Below, piece after piece: positions 31,748 through 41,560 of a DNA stretch of 64,000 nucleotides. Both the position numbers and the translations under genes were made by a program. The notes below the pieces were generated by a model. It was not told where the DNA came from. It worked only from the letters and a program-made list of their open reading frames with translations, and did not search any database. The stretch spans positions 581,001 through 645,000 of the forward strand of contig CAUYUJ010011447.1 of NCBI GenBank assembly GCA_963575745.1, in the 5' to 3' direction. The stretch is from Prorocentrum cordatum (lineage: Eukaryota > Sar > Dinophyceae > Prorocentrales > Prorocentraceae). Position 1 is the stretch's first letter; the number at the start of each line of letters is the position of its first letter.

Positions 31748-31767
31748 GTATAGCCATTTTGGCCCAA
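31748..31767 (+). other. Spliced-leader relic directly before a start codon
   Basis: GTATAGCCATTTTGGCCCAA matches the 3' half of the dinoflagellate spliced leader (core AGCCATTTTGGC is exact, the end CCCAA for CTCAA). The ATG of the following gene starts two bases on. The leader is normally added in trans to mRNA, so a genomic copy here suggests reverse-transcribed cDNA went back into the genome. Confidence 0.65.
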
Positions 31768-31768
31768 C

Positions 31769-33450
31769 ATGGCGGCGCCTGCGCCGCCGAGGCCGCGTAG
31801 CGGGCCTCGGCTGTGGCGGGGCGGGAATGATGAAGAGCGAGCTGCTGGCTCGCAACTGCTGAAACACATGCTTTCCATGTACAGCAGGTGCAAGATCAGC
31901 GCCACTGACCTATGCGTGCTGTGCCACTGGGCGACCCTAGCGCGAGTTCCAGGAGCATCATTCTCGACGTATGCGAAGGATCCAAGTTCGCAGAGTGGGA
32001 AGTTCCAGAAGCATTTAGACGATGTGTTCCCGAGCTCAGGTCCCACGTTTATGGTCAGTGTGCCACAGAACCGCAGTCGGAGCCAGCAGAGAAGCGTTGT
32101 CGATGTTCCGATGAAAGCGCTTTGGCAGACTTTGGAGGAGGAGGCCGAACTAGATAGCACAACGATCGATCTCCTTCGGACTCCACGGGAGCATCGGCCA
32201 CCGTCGGTTCTCGACACGAACGTGTACCAGACCCACCCCATCGTTCGGCAGTGCCGAGCAGACGGAGCGGACGACCCCTTACCTTTAGCAATCTACCTTG
32301 ATGGGGTGAGATTCATTTCCCAGGCCGCTGGAAGGAGTGAGAGTGTGCTAGGGATCTGGGCCATTAACTTGCTGACTAATGTGCGCCACTTCCTGACCGC
32401 GCTGAAGTCGGGAGACCACTGCCAATGCGGTTGCAGGGGGTGGTGCTCCATTCAGCCACTCATAGCAGCCACCGCATGGCAACTGGAACATACGTCGCGC
32501 GGAGTCAGCCCCAAATGCCAGTACAATGGATCGGATTGGACAGACGACTGGAATCATGGTGGAGCTCTATCACGTAAATCTATATTGTTGTGGGTGAAGG
32601 GGGACTGGTCGGAACACAGCCATTCCCTCGGGCTCGCATCGTGGGCTAGCCTCTTCAGCCCGTGCCAGTTTTGTTTCGGAACGAGAGAAGAGTTGCCAGA
32701 GTTCGTCGACCACATGGCTGACCGTGATGGCCCCCCTTGGCTTGAGCGGACACATGGCGATTATAATAAAGCTTGTTTGCAGTGCGAGGTCACCGTACGA
32801 CTCGCAACGCCACGAGACAAGACCGATCTTCTCAAAGCATTAGCATGGGTGCGCCCCAAGTCTGGCATTGGAGGCAGGGCACTGTTCAAAGATGTCACCA
32901 TTTGCGGGATTGCCCTCCTCGAGGGAGACAGACTTGAGCCAAGTGATGAACTACGAGACACCCACGCTCTGGAGAAGCTATCCGTCCCCGTATCACTTCG
33001 CTTTTGGCGTGCCCGTCGTTCCGGCACCCGCGTGCTCGACTCCGTGAACCACAGGTGTCCCCTTTTTTCGGACACGCTTGGCACCTCGCCATACAGATCT
33101 TTAGTAATTGATAGTTTACACACGCTTTTTTTAGGTCCAGTGCTACGCTACATCAATGCATGCTTGTGGAGGATCCTCTTGAGAAACCCTTGGAAGTTCG
33201 ACGGTACGCTTGCCACCATTTTGGACCTCGGCGTTCAGAGAATTTCATCAGACTTGGAATTATGGCAGACGGCCAACAACGTGCCGAATGACCGCAGGGT
33301 CTCAGCCATCACCGTGAAGATGATGGGCAAGAGGCGCAACTACAATCTTGAGGACTGCTTATTTGTTTTGTTCGGGGACGTCCGAAAAAGGATGGTGAGG
33401 AGGATGGGGAGGGGAAGGAGGAGGAGGAGGAGGAGGAGGAGGAGGAGGAG

Positions 33451-33483
<33 letters not shown>

Positions 33484-34924
33484 ACCGAGGGCGGTGCCAA
33501 CAGATAGTCAATGATTGCACGGGGAAGCGTGGGCCCCAAACGTGTGCGACGTGGTAACGCAACTGCTATGGCAATAGCCCCGTGGGTGCGAGCGCTGTTT
33601 GGGGATGAGAGCACTTGGGTATCGGGGGATCGTTTCCGCTGAGGAGCTGACCCGCGCAACGCCCGACGGATGCAGATCCGACGCCCCCCGAGACGGGGCA
33701 CATGCGTGCAGGCGTCCCCTCCAAGTCTCCCCCCGTCCCCTCCTTCCACCCACTCCTCTCCACGAGCTCTATCCTGCCCGCAGTTCGGCTCGAGATGGCC
33801 GAACCTCCCCCCAACAAAAAACGTCGCCTGGTGGAGCGGTCGAGACGATCGTGCCATGCGGAGGATGTTCCGGCGGCAACCCTCGAAACCGGTAATCTGC
33901 AGATCCTGCCGTGGCGGGGCCCGATGCAGGCAGTTTCATCCTCCTCTTCATCCTTCTTCTCCTCCCCCCCCCTCCCCCACCTCGCTTCACGCTCTCGCAA
34001 CGTTCTCGCCCGTCCGCTCTCACTGGTGCACGGAGGAGGAGGTGGGGGAGGAACAAATGGATAAGGATGACGACGCTACGATTATGATGACGATGGGTTG
34101 TGTGGGGAATGGTGCAAACGCACAAGCGTTGTTTTACCTAGCCTCGCCTGTGCAGCCACAACTCATATTTCTGGTTGCCCGAATATATAACATGCAGTGA
34201 AATGCCTGACAGCAAACAAATAACACTCGAAACCAAAATACGCTGCACGCACAAAAGCATCTACAGCAGCCTGATCACAACGGCGAGCACATGAGCCTCA
34301 AGGCGGCCGAGGCGTCGCTGCTCTTGAGGTTCGCCGTTGACGAGTTGCTCAAGTACGGCGGAGTTCGCGTGTATGGCGAGATGATGGTAGGCGCAGGGGG
34401 TGCTCTCAAATGTTTGGTCGACGAGCTAAGGCTCCATGATGTTCAACCGTCTCCGCCTGCGTTTTTGAAGATCGTTAGCTACTTAACGTCGCACTTGAAG
34501 TGCGCGAAGCGGGCTGGCCTCAGGCTCACGCCCAAGCACCACTTGCTGTGCCACATGATACACAGGACTGCACCTCACAAACTCAGGGTGCAGGATTGTT
34601 TGGCCGCCAACATCAGAATTCCACCGCATTTTCCATTGCGATGGAACTTGCGGTGGAATCCTGATTCTTGGCACAGGTAGTGGCGTATGTTCGATAAATG
34701 CGCCACCCAGGATTGTGGATCACGGCTCGCCCAAGCTCTACCACTGCTTCCGTGACGAAGGCCTTAACGCAGCACTGAGAGATATAGCGCAGTTCTGTCA
34801 TAGAGCAACCTTTTCCAGCCGCGTATTCAAACACTTGGACCTTCAATCTCGGTTAGATGATACTTCTATCTTCGCGCGGCGCGGGACATGGCTCCCGTTA
34901 GTGGCAGGCTCACTGCTCCTGTGA
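31769..34924 (+). CDS. Transposase-like dinoflagellate protein, 3 exons, 697 aa
   Basis: Join 31769-33352, 34270-34565, 34711-34924; phases agree. Both introns start with GACTGC (GA donor). The second join gives ..CHMIHR|IVDHGSPKLYHCF.. and restores the conserved end. Features: LPLAIYLDGVRF, a Cys cluster CQCGCRGWC, VKGDWSEHSHSLGLASW.SLFSPCQFC, and VIDSLHTLFLG. A D..F, a Cys pair and D.LHT..LG in this order resemble fungal Plavaka/CACTA-type DDE transposases, but a third acidic residue cannot be assigned, so this is an inference. As I recall, homologues are multicopy in dinoflagellates. The 0.9-kb first intron contains GGA/GAC and TCC tracts and a stray exon-like piece (33795-33929). Confidence 0.68.
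33795..33929 (+). other. Stray exon-like segment inside the first intron
   Basis: It reads MAEPPPNKKRRLVERSRRSC .. ATLETG....PWRGPMQ and ends ATGCAG|GC, echoing the exon at 26360-26470 (..KRLRKGQVLETLET.., WSGPMQ, ATGCAG|GC) and its following TCC tract. Probably a decayed copy of that exon type; it may be an unrelated nested fragment. Confidence 0.4.
34566..34710 (+). mobile_element. Intron built around a long hairpin (CCATxGC copy 4)
   Basis: 145-base GA-AG intron, CACAG|GACTGC to CACCCAG|GATTG, with CAGGA at both borders. Its middle (34606-34672) is an inverted repeat with 33-34-base arms, GCCAACATCAGAATTCCACC and its inverse. The hairpin core matches the other four copies. It disrupts the reading frame, so splicing is needed for the gene. 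Confidence 0.78.
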
Positions 34925-36037
34925 TTAATTCGCATCGCGCACGGATGGGGTGATTTTATATATGATGGTGGATGAAACGATGGAGCGAGGAGGATGGGAG
35001 GAAGGAGGGATGAGGAGAGGGAGGGGGGGAGAGGCGAGGCCTCCCCCGGAAGATTTGACAGGCGAGCGAGGGAAGCGGAGGGAGGGAGGGAGGGAAGGAG
35101 GGATGGAGGATGAGGGAGGCAGAATCCAACTATCATCCATCCCACGGCGCGCAGCCTCTGCAGACATGCACTCGCCGTTGGCGGTCGGCGCCACCTAATT
35201 AGTTGGCGGATCGGCACCAGCCTAGAGAATGAACATCGCAGGGACTCGGCCGCCCCCAGGAAGAGCGGGGCCCCATCCCGTCTCCCAGAGGAGAAAGGTT
35301 TTTCCCTCGGCATCGTTTTTTTGCTTTCCTGAGGGGCCCTCGTCGCCAGGGACGTCTGGATTCGCCTCGGAATCCATTCCAGAAAGCTCCGTGGGAGAGA
35401 GAAACATCCTGGGGGCAGTTGCGTTGGAGGACGAGGGGGAGGAGGAGGAGGAGGAGGAGGAGGAGAGGAGGAGGGAGGAGGAGGAGGAGGAGGAGGAGGG
35501 AGGAGGAGGGAGGAGGAGGAGGAGGAGGAGGAGGAGGAGGAGGAGGAGGAGGAGGAGGAGGAGGAGGAGGAGGAGGAGGAGGAGGAAGAAGAGGAGGAGG
35601 ACGAGTCCGGTAACCCTGGCTGCGGCACGAGCCACGGCTGTCGCTGGCGCGGGCCCCGCAGCTCTGGCTCGCAGCTTACCCTGCAGGCTCAGCCGCTCTC
35701 CCATTCCCTCCACAATTCTGTTCCTGCTCCTGCCTGCTCCTGCTCCTGCTCTGCTCCTCCTCCTCCCCCTCCTCCTCCTCCTCTTCCTCCTCCGTCTCCT
35801 CCTCGTCGGATCCTCCTCCTGATCATCTTCATCCTCCTCCTCCTCCTCCTCCTCCTCCTCGTCCTCCTTCTTCCTTCCTTGCAAAATCCATCGCAAAATC
35901 CATTGCGATGGATTTTGCGATGGATTGCTTCTCCAACTCCCCACTCTCACTCAGCATTCTCCACGTCCTCATCCTCCTCGTCTGCTTCTTCCTCCTCCGC
36001 ATTGCTGCTCCTTCTCCTCGCTCTGACTCTGTCGGCC
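34925..36037. other. Intergenic with GGA and TCC tracts
   Basis: GGA-rich 34980-35120, GGA microsatellite 35430-35595, TCC-rich 35755-35880. A frame at 35229-35440 reads MNIAGTRPPPGRAG... with no support. The 35885-35926 hairpin ends the stretch. Confidence 0.5.
35885..35926. repeat. CCATxGC hairpin, copy 5
   Basis: Two 21-base arms, AATCCATCGCAAAATCCATT and its inverse, with a single G-T position, in the TCC-rich leader of the following gene. Confidence 0.9.
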
Positions 36038-36658
36038 ATGGTGTCTCGATACGAGCTCGAGGCTCGCCTGGCGGCGAACGAGCTCGCGCTGAGCGAGCTG
36101 GCAGGGAGGTCAACGTTTGAACAACGCTCGACGCGCAGGGCCCACCAGAAGGACATCAGATCCTCCTCCTCCTCCTCCAGACCTCATCCTCCACCTCCCC
36201 TCCTCATATTCCTTCTCCTCTTCCTCCTCCTCCTCCTCCTCCTCCTCCTCCTTCCCCTCCTCGCCCCCAGGACGCACAAGCAATTGCCGACGGTTTACGC
36301 GAGATGGCAAACACGTGCAAGAAGTACGCATTCGAGAAAAATTACGACATCGTTCTCCTGCGTGTTTTTAAACAGGTGCCCTCCTCCTCCTCCTCCTCCT
36401 CCTACTCCTCCTGCTGCTGCTCCTCCTCCTCCTCGTCCTCCTCCTCATCCTCCCCCCTCCTCCTCAAACAAACTCGGGGGAACGATGTCGCCCCCCCCCC
36501 ATCAGATGTGGAAGCCCCTTGGAGTCCTGCGCGTGCGCGAAGAGAAGTGGTGGCAGGGTTTCTATGAGGCCGCTTACGGGCCAGGTAGCCCTGCGCCCGC
36601 GGCCGCGCCAGTCAATGCACCCGAGGACGACCTCGAGCTCGAATCGATGATCGGGTGA
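36038..36658 (+). CDS. Small three-exon gene, 123 aa
   Basis: Join 36038-36151, 36271-36375, 36506-36658; all three introns-to-exon borders are phase 0. The first intron has a GA donor (AAG|GACATC) with GAC repeated after the acceptor (CCCAG|GAC); the second is GTGCCC to ATCAG. The product starts MVSRYELEARLAANELAL, continues KYAFEKNYDIVLLRVFKQ and MWKPLGVLRVREEKWWQGF, and ends in an acidic tail, LELESMIG, at TGA. The start has a GGCC(ATG)G context. Both introns are TCC-rich. No family name; the coherent joins make it a real gene in my view. GTGAGA after ..MIG could instead be a donor. Confidence 0.65.
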   Translation: MVSRYELEARLAANELALSELAGRSTFEQRSTRRAHQKDIRSSSSSSRPHPPPPLLIFLLLFLLLLLLLLLLPLLAPRTHKQLPTVYARWQTRARSTHSRKITTSFSCVFLNRCPPPPPPPPTPPAAAPPPPRPPPHPPPSSSNKLGGTMSPPPHQMWKPLGVLRVREEKWWQGFYEAAYGPGSPAPAAAPVNAPEDDLELESMIG

Positions 36659-36824
36659 GAATTCCTCCTCCTCCTCATCCTCCGCCTCCTCTTCCTCATC
36701 ACCCCTTCCTCTTCTTCATCCTCTTCCTCTTCCTCCTCCTTCTCCTCCTCCTCCTCTTCCTTCTCCTCCTCCTCCTCCTCCTCCTCCTCCCCCTCCTCCT
36801 CTCCTCCTCCTCTTCCGCCTCCTG
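36659..36824. repeat. TCC/CTT pyrimidine tract
   Basis: 165 bases of CTCCTC/TTCCTC downstream of the 123-aa gene, ending at the spliced-leader relic at 36825. Confidence 0.85.
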
Positions 36825-36838
36825 GCCATTTTGGCTCA
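36825..36838 (+). other. Spliced-leader relic
   Basis: GCCATTTTGGCTCA, 14 bases identical to the dinoflagellate spliced-leader core, preceded by CTG where the leader has GTA and followed by TTG where it ends AG. About 0.0005 chance hits are expected in both strands of 64 kb at even base use. The downstream sequence looks like a leader region (short ATG frame MARVIAKW at 36873) but no gene is evident to 37403. Confidence 0.65.
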
Positions 36839-37403
36839 TTGGTTCACACAAATGTGTATATTGCCACCTGCCGCATGGCACGGGTCATTGCGAAGTGGTT
36901 GTTATTTCGTTGCTAAGTTGTTAACTTCACCATGCGCACCGCGAAGAACCGCGAGTGTTGTGCGTTCTAATATTGCAAATGCTCCTCCTCAAAACGAGGT
37001 AGGTGGACCGCTACCGATGTAGAGTGGACCGCTACGTGCTGTCGCTGCGTCGATGAATTCCGTTACTTTGGACCAACGTGCCAATCAATGTCCTCCTCCT
37101 CCTCCTCCTCATATTTTGTGTGTGTGTGTGTGTTGATTTTTCAACATATTCTTTATCACAACGAGCACGGTGGACGGTGCGAGCAGGGTGGCCGCCCCGA
37201 GCGAAGGGGAATATTGAGGGGGGCTGGACTTTCACCTCGAATATGCAACCAACTGTATGCATCAATCATTATTGCGTTGCCAAACAGTGGTCGCGCTCGA
37301 TTCAGTTATTATTCGTTGTTTATACTGCACTTCTTTGATATGAATATGTTAGATATGATCGGGCTGACGTTGCGAAAACACCACAACACTTCCGGATCAA
37401 CAT
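36839..37403. other. Spacer, no gene recognised
   Basis: AT-richer than its neighbours, with a TCC run and a (GT)n microsatellite near 37090-37135. Only short open frames. Confidence 0.45.
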
Positions 37404-38639
37404 TCATGATCTACCGGACCTCTGGGTAGTAACCGTGGTCTCCGGCTCCTCGTTGCCTGTGATGCCCGGCGCGGTGGAAGGATTGGACGGCGCACTTGGT
37501 TGTCCTGAGCTGCCCTGTGTCAGGGAGGCTGGCCGGCTGGGAACAAGGCGAGGCGCGCCGTGGGGAACAGGGCCAGCAGCGCTCGCAGCGGCACCTGGGC
37601 TGCCAGTGCCGAGTACGGAGGCGGCCTCTGCCTGAGGGGGGGCGACTGGCAAGGCACCGCCAGAGGGCCCTGGTGGTGCCATTGCTTGCGCTGCCTTCCC
37701 GTTGCGAGCGATGTCGTCAGCGGTCTTAAATATGGGTTCACTCGGTGTCCCCGTGTTGCGTGTTCGGGGATGCGCCAGTGCTCCAGGGGCCCAGGCGCTG
37801 TTTGGTGGGCGGACTTGATCGATGTTCCCGTTTACTCCCAGTGGCGACATAGCGGTGGGCTGCTGGTAGGTCGTGGGTAGAGGACTGGGACATGGTCCCA
37901 GTTTGGTCGGAAGACCATTTCCTGGCCGCGGCGCATCGGAATCCAAGGACCTGGTAGTCCCCGTTCCGCCCATTCGGCTGGCGCGGCCTTCCACTCGGGC
38001 TCCCATTGATCCTACTTGAGGCGTGTGACGTGGCGCCCAGTGACCCTGTCCGTGCATGTGCAAATTGTGCGCGTCCACAGATTCCCAGCGGAGTCGAACT
38101 GACTCGGATCTGGCCAGCCGTCCTTCCATTGTTTGGTGATCATTCCCTTGTGATGATCTCCGCAGAAGTGCGGTTTATCCCACGCGTGCATCTGGCAGGG
38201 CTCGCGCAGCCATCCCCGTGTCTGCATGCGCTCCCAGGCCATCGTCGGCGTGTAACGGAGCTCGAACATGGGCTGTCCAGTGGCGGTGTCCCGCCGCGGT
38301 CCACTTGGGCCATGCGGCCCCAGCGCCAGAAAGCGAGCCGAGACATGTGATTTCCTGTTGCTGCCCCATGCTGCTTCAGTGGTCATGACCGTTGTGGCAG
38401 CTAGCCGCTGCAGCCTTCAACCAATGGAGAGGGCAGTGCAGGCGCGATCCCGACGAGCTGTCGCCGGCCAAGGCAGAGGCGGGCGGGGGGGGAGGGGCCC
38501 GACCGCGCGCCCCCTGAACCGAAACGGCATGCGGGCGTTCCAATGCGTCCACCGCGGCTGCAGTGCTTGCAGCGTCCAGGAGTTCCACCTGTGAGACAGG
38601 AAAAACGGGAAGGGAGAGGAGGGGCGGCGGAGGCACGGT

Positions 38640-39130
38640 GGAAGAGGATGGCGGTTGCACTTTGGCTAGCTACGTGCAGCTTGCGGGCCCAGAAGACGCC
38701 CAGTGTGGCAAGGCGGCCAGCAGCTTTGTTCAGACGTCTTCGCACGGCCTGCCAGGTCAGCGCCCGCCCGGCATCCTCAGCGGAACGAAGGCCTGTCTCC
38801 ATTTGCTGGCAGAGCGTGAGACGTCTGTACCTGGCTGCGCCTGATCCGTATCTGATGGCACCGAGATTGTCGCCAACAGCGCGTGCTCTTTGCCCGCGAC
38901 ACGCTGCGAAGCTTAGAAGTGATAGCCCTGCCCTGCATCCCGCCACTTCGGCTGCTTGTGCGCCATCAGAGCTGGGCAAGGCCACGATGCCAATTCCGAC
39001 GAGGTCGGGGCGCCCAGACTCTGGGTTGCGATGCCGCCTCCAGCGACCTTGTGGTCGCCGAATGTGCGCTCGCCGCCGTCGAAGGTGACCTCGCGCGGCC
39101 ACGCGGTGGAGTCGAGGTTAGGGAAGGGAG
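38640..39130 (-). pseudogene. RNase H domain remnant of the retroelement
   Basis: VTFDGGERTFGD (first Asp), AEVAGCRAGL (Glu) and VGDNLGAIRYG (Asp) appear in order with RNase H spacing. A frame change near 39010 separates the first from the rest. The last acidic residue, expected before RLATLGVFWA, is Gly here. As I recall, the box GDNLGA.RYG is characteristic of dinoflagellate retroelement RNase H. Confidence 0.6.
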
Positions 39131-40106
39131 ACTGATTGACAGTGGCCTCTACTGCCCGTTCGAGGTTCTGCGTGGCATGGAGTGTGGTGGCGTGCGTGTC
39201 GCACAAGCGACAGTACCAGCGCGTCCACTCGGCTGTGCGCCTGGGATCGGTGCGTGGGCATGGGAACCAGCCCGGCCCGGGTAAAACCCAGCCCGCTCTG
39301 TGATGATGTGCGCGCAGGGTAGCAAGGTGCTCGACGGAGGCCACTGCGCGGCTAAGGACAGGCGCCCCCCTGATTTCACCTCCCGCCCGTTCTGCAGCGT
39401 GGTTGGCGCGCGGAGTAGCTGAGCTGCGCATCGCGCGGTGAGGCAGGGGATTGGGGTTACATGCAGCGCAGTGCTCTTCCGTGAGAGCCCAGACTGCAAT
39501 TTCAGCATCCTGGTCTTCACGCGCTGGTGGGGGTATATCTTCATAGTCTTCTGCCTGTTCCATGTGATCAAGGGTTCCATGGCCAAGCGCGATCAACCTC
39601 GCTCTTTCCTGTGGCGTTAGGTGGGTGAGCGTGCGATTCGTGCAGTACCGGAAGGAGGTCTGATGAACCACTCTGGCTGCCATCTGCTGATGTGGCCCAC
39701 TTGTCATGACAGCCCTTCCCAGATCCAGCGGCCCCCCCTCCTGCCTGACCCGGTCCCAGGCCATTGCGACTGCTGCGCGCCATGTCCACAGGTGTTCCGT
39801 AGTTGCCTAAGCAGAGCACGCGCACCGCCGCCGTGAAGGAGGGGACGTGGTGAAGTAGATTCTATTCGACACCGATGCCGGCTGCCCACCTGCGGTCTGC
39901 GCTGGATTGACTGAGCCGTTTTTGCATCGGGAGTCCGTGTAGCTGGTGCCAGGAAGCAGTGTAAACTGCCCGCGCAACATTTTGGCTATGACAGAGGGCT
40001 GGGTTGCCGTGCACTTGTAGAATGATAGCAGCGGCCTTGCCAGCCGTCGTCACTCGAGAGCCAGGGCGAGGGCTGCGCAGCGTAAAGGGGTAGTTCCGCG
40101 CCGACC

Positions 40107-40460
40107 CTACAGTGCGACTCCAGCGGAGCCGAGCCCGTCTCTGCGCTGGCGTAGGGCCGCAGATGTCATTCGTGGCGTGCCCGCGCGCTGCCACCACGCG
40201 CGCCAGTGCGGCCGGACATTTGGGTGATCCCGGTACCTGGAAGAGATTGCGCCTGCGTGGTAAACCTCATAAGCCTCCCCGTGCACGCCTGGCGCGCTGC
40301 GTGCAGGAGCTAGTGCCAGTGAAGCAAACCGCCCCCATCTAGGGTTTGGCGCGGGGTCGAGGGCTACGGTCTGTCCGTCCCTGAAATAGCTGTCGAGAAG
40401 ATCGTCGGCGCAGGGTGGAAGGTCTGGGTCTGTCATCCAGAAGGGACGGCCAAGGATCAA
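40107..40460 (-). pseudogene. Reverse transcriptase N-terminal remnant
   Basis: A 117-aa frame with LALAPARSAPGVHGEAYEVY, the 'pGpDG(l)..Y' type entry to the LINE RT domain, preceded by a typical linker. The palm and thumb do not follow in any frame. Confidence 0.5.
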
Positions 40461-41149
40461 GATTTGGTCAACTTCGGCGTGCTTCTCGGACCAATTGCCG
40501 TCATTGTCCCGGATGCCGGTAACGTTGCGCGGTTTCTAAAACAATATCTGCCAGTCTTGAAATGGGCTGCGAGGGGCTGTCGCTCGGCACCTGGTCCCCG
40601 TTCAGACGGGGCGAGGGCGCTGGCGCGTTTCTGGGCCATCTCGAGGTCCCATGTACGGAGCCATAGGTTGGCTCGCGCCTGAGTGAGCTCCCTTCCGCCC
40701 CGGCCGGAGCGCTCTAACCAATCGGCTAGGGGGCCAGCAGGTTGCAGCGCACCAGTGTCGCGAGCCGCTAGAGCGAGCAGTGCTCCCGGGCTGGTGAATT
40801 TACGAATCCTGGCCCACTGCTTCCACCGGTGCTGCGGGCCCGACGAGAGCATGAGTCTCCCCAGCATAACCAGAGCAGGCAGCTAGAGCGGGGTGAAATC
40901 ATCTCTCTGTGACTGTTGAGGCCGATGTGGCTGGGTGTCCACTTCTTCGTCGCCGCCGTCGTGGAGATAGCGTTGGTCTGGTAGTAGGCCCGCAGCCGCA
41001 GGCCGCGTCCAGTCGACGGGTTGCATCGCGCCAGTGAGGTCAACCTCTGCAACGGCCATGGCTTTCCCAAGGTAGGTGCACAACCGACGTAGCTCGGTGT
41101 GGGCCTCGGTGGGGGGGGGGGGGGCCCTCGGCACTCTGTGGGCGTGAGT

Positions 41150-41560
41150 GCGTAGTCACGTCTGGCAGGGCGACCGCCGTCGGGATCGAGGTGCACGATG
41201 GCATGGTCCGAGGGGGAAGGCTTCCACGCCTTCCTGGTCTGATAGGCCGCCAGTGACGCTGTGGGGCATGCCATTAAATCGATGGCGGAATCGCTGTCGC
41301 GGTCGGCGCGAGTGGGCCCGTCTGCGTGTACGATGCTTGAGTTAGTGGAGGCAAGGAGGTCACAGAGGTTTGCCGCGTCCTCAACCTCCCCCTTGCGTGG
41401 GTCTGCGCACTGCAGGTTGACGTCTCCGCCCCAGAAAGCCGGGGCATCGTCGAGCGTTTCGATACCTCGCGGGCCCCTTTGTATGGTTACACTCTTGAGT
41501 TACGGTGGTAGATAAATACGGATGAGCCTGGCGCGCGTTCCTTGCGCATCGACGTCTGCC
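41150..41560 (-). pseudogene. Endonuclease (EEP/APE) domain remnant
   Basis: RIYLPP followed by a stop or frame change near 41500, then FWGGDVNLQCADPRKGE (the GDxN motif, about 41410-41450) and PSDHAIVHL (the SDH motif, about 41188-41215) in a second frame. Order and spacing fit the C-terminal half of the LINE endonuclease; the N-terminal WNV.G and QE motifs were not found in clean form. Confidence 0.6.
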
